Shown: positions 1-5,915 of the stretch, in pieces
Numbering within the stretch: position 1 is the first letter of the stretch
Layout: each line of letters begins with the position of its first letter
Source: an uncultured Desulfobacterales bacterium
GTDB lineage: Bacteria > Desulfobacterota > Desulfobulbia > Desulfobulbales > Desulfocapsaceae
Assembly (NCBI GenBank): GCA_937915545.1
Contig: CALGIJ010000022.1
Coordinates: 1 to 6,069, forward strand
Direction: 5' to 3'
Length of the DNA: 6,069 nt
Made by a program: the position numbers and the translations under genes
The notes under the pieces: model-generated
The model's input: the letters and a program-made list of their open reading frames with translations, nothing else
Database searches by the model: none
What the model was told of the DNA's origin: nothing

Positions 1-1774
1 CGAGGTTGGCGGTATTGTCCTTGCCGATGGCCACGTTGGCCGACTGCATGGTATTACCGACATTGACCACTGCGCCCTTGACCTCGGAATCCTTGAGTTG
101 CGTCGAGCCGAGGTTGGCGGTATTACCCTCGCCAATGGCCACGTTGGCCGATTGCATGGTATTGCCGACGTTGACCACCGCACCCTGCACCTTCGAGCCC
201 TGCAACTGCGTCGAGCCGAGGTTGGCGGTATTGTCCTTGCCGATGGCCACGTTGGCCGACTGCATGGTATTGGCGGCATTGATCACCGCGCCTTTGACCT
301 CGGAGTCCTTGAGCTGTGTCGAGCCAAGGTTGGCGGTATTGCCCTCGCCAATGGCCACGTTGGCCGACTGCATGGTGTTGGCGGCGTTGATGACCGCACC
401 CTGCACCTTCGAGCCCTGTACCTGGGTCGAGCCGAGGTTGGCGGTATTGTCCTTGCCAATCGCCACGTTGGCCGACTGCATGGTGTTGGCGGCATTGATG
501 ACCGCACCTTTGATGTCCGAGTCCTTGACCTGCGTCGAACCGAGGTTGGCGGTATTGCCCTCGCCAATTGCCACGTTGGCCGACTGCATGGTGTTGGCGG
601 CGTTGATGACCGCACCCTGCACCTTCGAGCCCTGTACCTGGGTCGAGCCGAGGTTGGCGGTATTGTCCTTGCCGATGGCCACGTTGGCCGACTGGCTGGT
701 ATTGGCGGCGTTGATCACCGCACCCTTGATATCCGAGTCCTTGACCTGCGTCGAACCAAGGTTGGCGGTATTACCCTCGCCAATGGCGACGTTAGCCGAC
801 TGGGTGGTGTTGGCGGCGTTGATCACCGCACCCTGCACCTTCGAGCCCTGTACCTGGGTCGAGCCGAGGTTGGCGGTATTGTCCTTGCCGATGGCCACGT
901 TGGCCGACTGGCTGGTATTGGCGGCGTTGATCACCGCACCCTTGATATCCGAGTCCTTGACCTGCGTCGAACCAAGGTTGGCGGTATTACCCTCGCCAAT
1001 GGCGACGTTAGCCGACTGGGTGGTGTTGGCGGCGTTGATCACCGCACCCTGCACCTTCGAGCCCTGTACCTGGGTCGAGCCGAGGTTGGCGGTATTGTCC
1101 TTGCCGATGGCCACGTTGGCCGACTGGCTGGTATTGGCGGCGTTGATCACCGCACCCTTGATATCCGAGTCCTTGACCTGCGTCGAACCAAGGTTGGCGG
1201 TATTACCCTCGCCAATGGCGACGTTAGCTGATTGCTTGGTATTGCTGGCGTTGATCACCGCCCCCTGCACCTTCGACCCTTCGACCTGGGTCGAGCCGAG
1301 GTTGGCGGTATTGTTTTTGCCAATGGCGACGTTGGCGGACTGCTTGACCTGTCCGGTATTGATCACCGCACCTTTGATATTCGATTTTTTAACCTGAGTG
1401 GTGGCCATATTGGCGGTATTCTTCTCACCGATGGCCACGTTGGCGGACTGCTCCACCTTGCCGACATTGAGCACCGCCCCCTTGATTTCCGAGTCTTTCA
1501 CCTGGGTGGTGGCCATATTGGCGGTATTATCCTTGCCAATGGCCACGTTGGCCGCCTGCTTGACGTCGGCGGTATTGATCACCGCACCCTGCACCTTGGA
1601 GCCTTCGAGCGCCACCGACCCCATATTGGCGGTATTGCCCTGGCCGATGGCGACGTTGGCGGCCTGCTTCACCTTGGAAGTGTTAACGACGACCCCTTTC
1701 ACTTCGGAGTCTTTGATTGTCATCGACCCCATGGCCGCCTTGTTGTCTTCACCGATGGCAACGTTGGCGGCCTG
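1..1774 (-). repeat. Coding tandem repeat, 108-bp period (36 aa), about 16.4 units
   Basis: The phrase gaggttggcggtatt and its variants recur every 108 bp (for example from 2, 110 and 218), and the protein core ANVAIG recurs 17 times with no change of spacing. The first units on the coding strand (about 1300-1774) are the most diverged. From about position 1290 leftwards the units alternate in two types, giving a 216-bp (72-residue) higher period. One type has IG-E-G-N with V-K-D-S-[DE]-[IV]-K-G, the other has IG-K-D-N with V-Q-G-S-K-V-Q-G. All length changes have been whole units. Confidence 0.97.
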
Positions 1775-1882
1775 GGACGCCTCTGATTTATTGGCGGCCA
1801 CACCTTCGATTTTCGAGGCTGCCATACCGTACGATGCATTCATCGCCAGCAGCACGGCGGCAGTCAGCATGATCTTCTTCAT
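1..1882 (-). CDS. Exported 36-residue tandem-repeat protein (protein A), 3' end outside window
   Basis: This open frame reads right to left from ATG 1880-1882 and stays open to the window edge (627 codons, no stop). A strong ribosome site, GGAGGAAG, lies at 1886-1893, with 6 nt between GGAGG and ATG. The protein starts MKKIMLTAAVLLAMNASYGM, a typical Sec signal peptide (KK, hydrophobic core), with likely cleavage near residue 21 before AASKIEG. From about residue 37 it is only repeats: 17 copies of the core NVAIGxxNxAxx occur at exactly 36-residue spacing with no indels. A typical unit is Q-S-A-N-V-A-I-G-K-D-N-T-A-N-L-G-S-T-Q-V followed by QGSKVQGAVINAANTT. I see no cysteine. The regular Asn/Gln/Gly/Val pattern suggests a beta-solenoid or amyloid-like secreted or surface protein. 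The G-x-x-N-x-A core resembles curlin and Fap repeats, and NVAIG also recalls YadA-type head repeats. The C-terminus, which would show an anchor or autotransporter domain, is not visible. The reading frame is very secure, the function is inferred. Confidence 0.93.
   Translation of the reverse strand, partial: MKKIMLTAAVLLAMNASYGMAASKIEGVAANKSEASQAANVAIGEDNKAAMGSMTIKDSEVKGVVVNTSKVKQAANVAIGQGNTANMGSVALEGSKVQGAVINTADVKQAANVAIGKDNTANMATTQVKDSEIKGAVLNVGKVEQSANVAIGEKNTANMATTQVKKSNIKGAVINTGQVKQSANVAIGKNNTANLGSTQVEGSKVQGAVINASNTKQSANVAIGEGNTANLGSTQVKDSDIKGAVINAANTSQSANVAIGKDNTANLGSTQVQGSKVQGAVINAANTTQSANVAIGEGNTANLGSTQVKDSDIKGAVINAANTSQSANVAIGKDNTANLGSTQVQGSKVQGAVINAANTTQSANVAIGEGNTANLGSTQVKDSDIKGAVINAANTSQSANVAIGKDNTANLGSTQVQGSKVQGAVINAANTMQSANVAIGEGNTANLGSTQVKDSDIKGAVINAANTMQSANVAIGKDNTANLGSTQVQGSKVQGAVINAANTMQSANVAIGEGNTANLGSTQLKDSEVKGAVINAANTMQSANVAIGKDNTANLGSTQLQGSKVQGAVVNVGNTMQSANVAIGEGNTANLGSTQLKDSEVKGAVVNVGNTMQSANVAIGKDNTANL
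609..1228 (-). repeat. Perfect 216-bp tandem duplication, about 2.9 copies
   Basis: Comparing base by base at a 216-bp offset, I find no mismatch from 609 to 1228. The run is broken on the left by g608 (the other copies have c, gatgac against gatcac) and on the right by t1229 (the other copies have c). Flanking units show many synonymous differences, so this block is the most recent expansion in the gene. It is also a place where short-read assembly could miscount copies. Confidence 0.92.
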
Positions 1883-2079
1883 TGTCTTCCTCCACGAGTG
1901 TTGAGTGTTGTTCCCTGCGATATGCGACAACTACCGGTTTTTTCTATAAGCGGTCTCTGGCAAGCACTCTCGCTGCGCCTGAACCGGTTCTCCCTGCCCT
2001 CCCGACAGGAGTGTCATGGCGTGAGCCAGGTTCGCACCCGGAACTTCGACATCACGCGTTATTGTACATCAGCCGAAAA
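1883..2079 (-). promoter_or_regulatory. Upstream region of protein A
   Basis: These 197 bp, lying between the hairpin after the protease gene and the ATG of protein A, hold no credible gene. They contain the ribosome site at 1886-1893, the perfect 10-bp palindrome GAACCGGTTC at 1981-1990, and on the minus strand a second GAACCT at about 2028-2033. Because a terminator-like hairpin precedes it, protein A probably has its own promoter here. I see no convincing -35/-10 pair: TATAGA lies near 1945-1950 but has no good -35 at 16-18 bp. Confidence 0.4.
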
Positions 2080-2114
2080 CGCAAATCAAAGAAGGGCCCG
2101 AGAAACTCCCTTCT
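2080..2114 (-). terminator. Probable intrinsic terminator after the protease gene
   Basis: On the minus strand AGAAGGG (2114-2108) pairs perfectly with CCCTTCT (2096-2090) across an 11-nt loop, and is followed by the T-rich run TTTGATTTGCG. The left arm overlaps the TAG stop codon of the protease. The stem is short (7 bp, 3 G-C pairs at the top) and the T-run is interrupted, so strength is uncertain. If real, it separates the sigma/anti-sigma/protease unit from protein A. Confidence 0.5.
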
Positions 2115-4176
2115 ACAGATCGAGGCAGGAATAGACCTGCTTCGACCAGGGAATGGCACTTCCCAGGCGCGGTACGCAAAATTCGCCTCGCCCGGGCTTC
2201 CGCTCTCTCGCCAGGGCGAGTATCCCGGTTATCGAAGCGCTCGCCAGAGATGTGCCGTCGATGAAGTTATAGCCGTTACCGGGAATGGTAGTAAAAATGT
2301 TGGTCGCCGGGGCCACGGCATCGGCCATGACCGCCAGCCGCCTGTTGGGCAGGGGGCGGCCCTGCTCGTCGAACCCGGCGACACTGATGACCTTGTCATG
2401 GGAAGCGGGAAAGGCGAGCCGCTCGGCATTGGGATCGTTACCTACCGGAGCTGCGAACACCATCCCCTGCTCATGGCCGCTGTCGATCATCACCCCCAGC
2501 AGGTCATCCTCGACATAGGCACCGAGGCTGAGGTTGACCACGTCCGCCCTGGCGAGAATGGCGGCATCGACGGACTGGACCAGCGACGTCGAGAAGCACT
2601 CGCCCCGGGCGGTGTCCCTGTCCACCTGACGGCAGGCACGCAAGGCAAGCATCGACACCTGAGGAGCAATGCCAACGATGCCGCAGTCATTGTTCGCCGC
2701 ACCGATAATCCCGGCAACCGCTGTACCGTGCACCTCACCCTGATAGGGGCTGTCATCGATGAAGTTCTGGTGACCGACCAAACGCGAGCGCAGGTCCTCG
2801 TGTTCCACCTCTACCCCGGTATCGATGACCGCCACGGTCACCTTCCTGCCGCTGACCTTGCCATGCAATGCCGGCAGATCAAGCATGGCGACAAGGTTTT
2901 GCATCGAACTGAGCGGGTCTTCCTGTCCCATGGTGGCAAAAACGTAGTTGGGTTGCGGGTTATGGATGCCGGTCTCCTTTTTCAGCGATGCTGCGACCTC
3001 CGCCGCGTCCCGTTTCACCGATGACACCACCATGATGCGGTTGAGCGAGCGCAGGACGGTCTTCTTCCCTACCTCGAGCCCATATTTTTTCGCAATCCTA
3101 TCCAATCCAGCCAATCCGGCCTTGTCGTTATCGACCAGGAAAATCACCTGGCCGGGCACATGCTGAGCGGTTTTGCCCCCCTTGAGGTCCTTGCCGTCGC
3201 CTCTTCCCCCAACCGGCAGGCGGGCCTGCACCTCCTGGGCCGGGCCACTGCCATAGGCCTGTGCCACTGTAGTGGAGGGTGGCTGATACACCCAACCGCC
3301 GGGCTGCCCACCGTCGACGACGATGGAAGCCTGATTGGCCTCGTTCCTGTAGCCAACGGCGGCGTTGGCGGCGTTGGCCGCTGTGGCGGCATTGACCACC
3401 ATGCCCTGCAATCTGGTTCCTTCGAAGGCAACTGCCCCCTGTGCGGCTGAATTGGCGGTGCCCACTGCCATGTTGGCGCTTTTGTTGAGTTGCGCGGTGT
3501 TGACTACCTTGCCGCGTACGCTGCTGTTCTCAACGCGGATGGCGCCCTGTTCGGCGCGATTGTCGGTTCCCACTGCCGCGTTGACCTTGAGGTTACCGGC
3601 AGCGGAATTGGCCACGGTTCCAGCGAGCGCGGAGTTTCGCACTGTCACCGTCGATTGGTTAGCCTGGTTTCTCGTTCCGGCGGCGATATTGACGCTGCCG
3701 TTCCCGACGGAACTGTTGGAGAGGCTTCCGCCGACGAGGCTGTTTTTCACCACCACCGACGACTGGCTGGCCTGATTGTCCCTGCCGACCGCCAGATTGC
3801 TGGAATTTTTGGTCTCTCCGCTGTTATGCACGCCACCCTTGACCGTGGATTGACTCACCGAGATCGAACCCTGGGTGGCGGTGTTGTTCTTGCCCGAGGC
3901 AACGTTGAGCGAACTGCCGCTGTGCATAGTGTTAGCGACGATGCCGCCGATCTTGGTGTTTTTCAGGGAGATCGAAGAATGCGCGGCGGTGTTGTCACTG
4001 CCAGCCGCAAGGTTTGCACCACCCTCCATCGCTTTCGGGGCGTTGATCACATCGCCCACCACCTCGGAAGCGGCGAAACCGCCGCGGGCCAGAAGAAGGC
4101 TGCCGAGGAGGATCGCCCACACTGCTGCCGCGATGGCGGTAGATGCGGGCCTGGGGCGAAAGAGCATGATCAGCAC
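2113..4176 (-). CDS. Exported subtilisin-like serine protease (peptidase family S8) with N-terminal 36-residue repeats
   Basis: The product has 687 residues. Domains in order: signal peptide (about 1-35, hydrophobic stretch AIAAAVWAILLGSLLLA, cleavage near GGFA-A); seven 36-residue repeats (about 37-290) of the same type as protein A; a Gly/Pro-rich linker (about 291-338); an I9/fervidolysin-like propeptide (about 340-415, from VPGQVIFLVD to PNYVF); and an S8 catalytic domain (about 420-660). The triad is complete: Asp452 in AVIDTGV, His483 in VHGTAVAG, Ser643 in GTSLAS, with the oxyanion Asn580 in PVGN. The domain looks active. The start is GTG 4174-4176, but ATG 4165-4167 would give a cleaner signal peptide, and neither has a clear Shine-Dalgarno sequence. 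The gene lies 120 bp after the anti-sigma gene on the same strand. S8 proteases behind propeptides are common; a solenoid of the same repeat as the neighbouring exported protein, placed before the propeptide, is unusual. Likely substrates or partners (inference) are protein A and the divergent paralogue. Confidence 0.95.
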   Translation of the reverse strand: MLIMLFRPRPASTAIAAAVWAILLGSLLLARGGFAASEVVGDVINAPKAMEGGANLAAGSDNTAAHSSISLKNTKIGGIVANTMHSGSSLNVASGKNNTATQGSISVSQSTVKGGVHNSGETKNSSNLAVGRDNQASQSSVVVKNSLVGGSLSNSSVGNGSVNIAAGTRNQANQSTVTVRNSALAGTVANSAAGNLKVNAAVGTDNRAEQGAIRVENSSVRGKVVNTAQLNKSANMAVGTANSAAQGAVAFEGTRLQGMVVNAATAANAANAAVGYRNEANQASIVVDGGQPGGWVYQPPSTTVAQAYGSGPAQEVQARLPVGGRGDGKDLKGGKTAQHVPGQVIFLVDNDKAGLAGLDRIAKKYGLEVGKKTVLRSLNRIMVVSSVKRDAAEVAASLKKETGIHNPQPNYVFATMGQEDPLSSMQNLVAMLDLPALHGKVSGRKVTVAVIDTGVEVEHEDLRSRLVGHQNFIDDSPYQGEVHGTAVAGIIGAANNDCGIVGIAPQVSMLALRACRQVDRDTARGECFSTSLVQSVDAAILARADVVNLSLGAYVEDDLLGVMIDSGHEQGMVFAAPVGNDPNAERLAFPASHDKVISVAGFDEQGRPLPNRRLAVMADAVAPATNIFTTIPGNGYNFIDGTSLASASITGILALARERKPGRGEFCVPRLGSAIPWSKQVYSCLDL
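3307..4068 (-). repeat. Seven diverged 36-residue repeats inside the protease
   Basis: The core Gly of each G-x-x-N-x-A motif falls at residues 59, 95, 131, 167, 203, 239 and 275, exactly 36 apart: GSDNTA, GKNNTA, GRDNQA, GTRNQA, GTDNRA, GTANSA, GYRNEA. Each is followed by a Q/S segment and a G-x-V-x-N segment. Period and motif match protein A, but the units are diverged at DNA level, so this array is old and not undergoing expansion. Confidence 0.92.
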
Positions 4177-4296
4177 ATTATCGTTGCCTGCATTGCCGTA
4201 GCTCAGAACAATGCGGATTCATCGTTATCTCTTGTGGTGAAAAGCGGGCTGAATCGATCAGGGCTGGCGATCATCGTCTGCCTCCATTTTTTCCTT
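4177..4296 (-). other. Gap between anti-sigma and protease genes, with two possible leader ORFs
   Basis: No TGAACC-like motif or terminator is visible. Two tiny minus-strand frames occur: ATG 4287 to TGA 4258 (9 codons, MEADDDRQP, preceded by AAAGGA) and ATG 4222 to TAA 4178 (14 codons, MNPHCSELRQCRQR). The second stop overlaps the start region of the protease (TAATGTG), which would permit translational coupling to its poorly sited GTG. Both may be chance. Confidence 0.25.
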
Positions 4297-4941
4297 TCAC
4301 TTCACGGTCTCGGCAAAGAGAACCACGCCTGAACCTTGAAGAGTGCGCAGCGCCTTTTCACCGCCACCCGCCGAACCTATGGTGAGCACATAACGTCCCT
4401 CACGACTCGGTCCGTCGCTCACCGAGGCATTTATCTGCCGCAGCAGGTCGCGAATCTCCTGTTCTGACGCAGTTGGCCTGAACACTACATTAATCGCCGG
4501 CTTACCGCTCACGACCGCCATCTGCGAAGCGCTAAGCGTCGAATAGGTGGTTTGCTGGGTGGCCGGAATCAGCAGGAGGACGAGAGCAACCGCCTGCACG
4601 GCGGCCAGCGCCCAGGGAATGGTTATCGATTCCTGCAACCGCCGCCAGGCCTGGGCGAGATACTCGTTCAACCCGCGACCACCGGCCACACGCTGACCGG
4701 CCTTACCTTTGCCAGCGCCAATGTTCGCCGCAACCTGCGCGAAGATCGCCTGCGACGGAGCCGGCTCGGAGGCGTCGATCTTCCGGTACAGCTGCTGGAA
4801 GCTTTGAAATTCAGTGCATTCATCCTGCAATGTGCGGTCCTCAGCGAGAAGACGCTCAAAGGCGCTTCGTTCTCCGCCCGCGAGGCGATTATTGCAGTAT
4901 TCGGGTATCATGTGGGACATATCGCGATCTTCAGTGCTCAT
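4297..4941 (-). CDS. Single-pass membrane anti-sigma factor, atypical (no zinc motif)
   Basis: The product has 214 residues from ATG 4939-4941. This start overlaps the sigma stop codon by 11 bp, which suggests translational coupling; ATG 4918-4920 is an alternative. Residues 10-55 (IPEYCNNRLAGGERSAFERL and onward) follow the pattern of the cytoplasmic anti-sigma domain that begins Y-x-x-G-x-L in zinc-finger members. However, the H-x3-C-x2-C motif is absent: only Cys16 and Cys42 are present. A transmembrane helix lies at about 107-127 (ITIPWALAAVQAVALVLLLI). The extracytoplasmic part (about 148-214) runs INVVFRP, helix SEQEIRDLLRQIN, strand ASVSDGP, strand RYVLTIG, helix GEKALRTLQ, strand GVVLFAETV, an apparent beta-alpha-beta-beta-alpha-beta order. 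Expected role: holds the adjacent ECF sigma factor at the membrane and releases it on an envelope signal. Position and layout make the call strong; zinc independence is inferred. Confidence 0.85.
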   Translation of the reverse strand: MSTEDRDMSHMIPEYCNNRLAGGERSAFERLLAEDRTLQDECTEFQSFQQLYRKIDASEPAPSQAIFAQVAANIGAGKGKAGQRVAGGRGLNEYLAQAWRRLQESITIPWALAAVQAVALVLLLIPATQQTTYSTLSASQMAVVSGKPAINVVFRPTASEQEIRDLLRQINASVSDGPSREGRYVLTIGSAGGGEKALRTLQGSGVVLFAETVK

Positions 4942-5494
4942 AGCCAGTAATGTGATGTTTTTCAAGGATGTCCCTGAGGGCCTGTTTGGCATGGAATACC
5001 CTTGTTTTTACAGTGTTTTCCGGTATTCCGACGAGCTGCGCCACCTCGGCGTAACTGAATTCCTGATAAAAGACCAGTTCGAGAATCTCGCGGTGCTTTA
5101 CCTTGAGCGTCTGCAGTGCGGCCTTGACGGCAGCGGAGGTCGATCTGTTCTCGACTCGGAACTGGCTGGTGGTGTCGGCACCCTCGTATTCCTCTTCGAA
5201 GGGCACGTAGCGCCTGTCCTTTCTGTATTCCCGATAGATGATGTTGCGGGCGATGCCGATCAGCCATGTGGTAATCCTCCCGTCTCCCTTATAGGCGGCG
5301 CTTTTCTGCCATGCCACCGTATACGTCTGTACGAGGATATCGTCTACCAGGCTTTCGTTGCCGGCCATCTTCTGCACATAGCGGGCAACCTTGCCGTAGG
5401 ATGACTCGTAGAGTTGCTGGAAGGCGACCGAGTCTCCTGCCGCCACCCTTCCCACCAGCCCTATTTCTTTCTTCAGCTCCTCGTCCGTAACCAT
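4931..5494 (-). CDS. ECF-type RNA polymerase sigma factor
   Basis: The product has 187 residues from ATG 5492-5494, a normal ECF length. Sigma region 2 is at about 22-92: the AFQQLYESSYGKVARYV helix, the DDILVQTYTVAWQK core-binding segment, and the ITTWLIGIARNIIYREYRK segment for -10 recognition. Sigma region 4 is at about 123-172: ALQTLKVKHREILEL, then the helix-turn-helix YAEVAQLVGIPENTVKTRVFHAKQAL. The frame is open further upstream to a TTG at 5641, but those 49 extra residues are not sigma-like and have no ribosome site. The ATG itself has no obvious Shine-Dalgarno sequence, which is odd. The gene overlaps the anti-sigma gene. It probably directs transcription of the exported repeat proteins or of its own operon, but its exact target promoter is not shown by the sequence. 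Confidence 0.95.
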   Translation of the reverse strand: MVTDEELKKEIGLVGRVAAGDSVAFQQLYESSYGKVARYVQKMAGNESLVDDILVQTYTVAWQKSAAYKGDGRITTWLIGIARNIIYREYRKDRRYVPFEEEYEGADTTSQFRVENRSTSAAVKAALQTLKVKHREILELVFYQEFSYAEVAQLVGIPENTVKTRVFHAKQALRDILEKHHITGYEH

Positions 5495-5512
5495 ATGTGT
5501 CTGTGCAGATGG

Positions 5513-5527
5513 AAAAGGTTCAAAAAA
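5513..5527 (-). promoter_or_regulatory. TTTTTTGAACCTTTT motif in front of the sigma gene
   Basis: On the minus strand this 15-mer ends 18 nt before the sigma ATG. Its first 14 bases are identical to the plus-strand copy at 5839-5852 in front of gene C. TGAACC resembles the -35 elements used by several ECF sigma groups (GAAC core). If it were a -35 here, the -10 would fall about on the ATG and transcription would begin inside the annotated gene, so it may instead be an operator or imply a later start. Confidence 0.45.
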
Positions 5528-5534
5528 TCCTGAG

Positions 5535-5569
5535 AAAAGAGAGGGTGGCAGGTGGCTTGGCGCCCTCTC
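5535..5569 (-). terminator. Terminator-like hairpin in the sigma leader
   Basis: On the minus strand GAGAGGG (5569-5563) pairs with CCCTCTC (5545-5539) and is followed directly by TTTTCTC. The 17-nt interior can extend the stem by a G-U and a G-C pair. It lies between the TATAAT at 5654-5659 and the sigma start, so it could attenuate that transcript or insulate the sigma gene from upstream read-through. Confidence 0.4.
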
Positions 5570-5653
5570 GCGAGAAACCCGGGAAAAGGGCTGCGAAATG
5601 CGCCTCGGGTTCGTCAGTATACGGTGCAGCAGAATATGCAAATGACATCTTCT

Positions 5654-5659
5654 ATTATA
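5654..5659 (-). promoter_or_regulatory. Candidate -10 box TATAAT for the sigma operon
   Basis: A perfect TATAAT reads on the minus strand (ATTATA on plus). It would give a leader of about 150 nt before the sigma ATG. No recognisable -35 lies at 16-18 bp (the 17-bp position reads TACCAT) and there is no TG extension, so it is only a candidate housekeeping promoter. Confidence 0.25.
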
Positions 5660-5779
5660 CTACCGCCACCGGAAAGATGGTACGGCAGCCTGGAAGATTC
5701 TTCAGCAGATTCGCCGATGATTCTCCGCGAAGGGAGCTGTGCTTCTCTTTGCCATGCTTACAGATCATTGAACCCTCAC

Positions 5780-5798
5780 CGCTGGCGCTGTGCCAGCG
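5780..5798. repeat. Inverted repeat CGCTGGC-5-GCCAGCG
   Basis: A perfect 7-bp stem (5780-5786 with 5792-5798) encloses the loop GCTGT. There is no T-run on either side, so it is not an intrinsic terminator. It could be an operator upstream of gene C or a chance structure. Confidence 0.35.
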
Positions 5799-5833
5799 CA
5801 AATCGTCACGCCGCGATAATTTTGTCACGCATC

Positions 5834-5852
5834 GAACTTTTTTTGAACCTTT
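5834..5852 (+). promoter_or_regulatory. GAAC-7-GAACC element, candidate ECF -35 for gene C
   Basis: The plus strand reads GAACTTTTTTTGAACCTTT, and its last 14 bases equal the motif before the sigma gene. The two GAAC boxes are 11 bp apart, about one helical turn. With TGAACC (5844-5849) as a -35 and a 16-bp spacer, the -10 would be CGACAA at 5866-5871. That gives a leader of roughly 70 nt before ATG 5952, a sensible geometry. Confidence 0.45.
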
Positions 5853-5889
5853 ATCCGACTCGCGGCGACAAAAGGACATAAACCAACAC

Positions 5890-5915
5890 ATTGACGGGTA
5901 GGATGTCCGATCAAT
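5890..5915 (+). promoter_or_regulatory. Possible hairpin in gene C leader
   Basis: ATTGACGG (5890-5897) can pair with CCG-A-TCAAT (5907-5915) with one bulged A and a 9-nt loop, ending 36 nt before the ATG. It would sit in the 5' leader if transcription starts near the GAACC element. It may affect stability or translation; it could also be chance. Confidence 0.3.

Noticed and set aside
6..1397. Long plus-strand open frames (463 and 377 codons) across the repeat region, continuing as frames up to about 1904
   Set aside because: They are antisense shadows. A stop-free 108-bp unit stays open in other frames whenever it is repeated. They lack signal peptides and ribosome sites, while the minus-strand frame has both plus a clear protein pattern.
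1..1774. CRISPR-like array
   Set aside because: The repeats are contiguous 108-bp coding units with no unique spacers, and they vary mainly at synonymous positions.
1..1882. Calling protein A a YadA-type trimeric autotransporter
   Set aside because: NVAIG recalls the YadA head, but the period is 36 rather than about 14 residues, and no anchor domain is visible in the window.
2026..2046. GGTTCGCACCC resembling a tRNA T-arm
   Set aside because: No acceptor stem, anticodon arm or CCA-proximal pairing could be built around it.
1882..3024. Plus-strand open frame of 380 codons opposite the protease
   Set aside because: It is opposite an S8 protease with a complete catalytic triad, its translation shows no recognisable domain, and it starts inside the leader of protein A.
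3490..4332. Plus-strand open frame of 280 codons opposite the protease repeats
   Set aside because: It is a shadow of GC-rich repeat coding sequence with no domain or ribosome site.
5495..5641. Upstream extension of the sigma gene to TTG 5641
   Set aside because: The extra 49 residues (MHILLHRIL...) are not part of any ECF sigma pattern and the TTG has no ribosome site; ATG 5494 gives the normal length.
5497..5901. Plus- and minus-strand frames of 78-134 codons in the divergent control region
   Set aside because: Their composition is not protein-like, they overlap each other and the regulatory motifs, and none has a convincing start.
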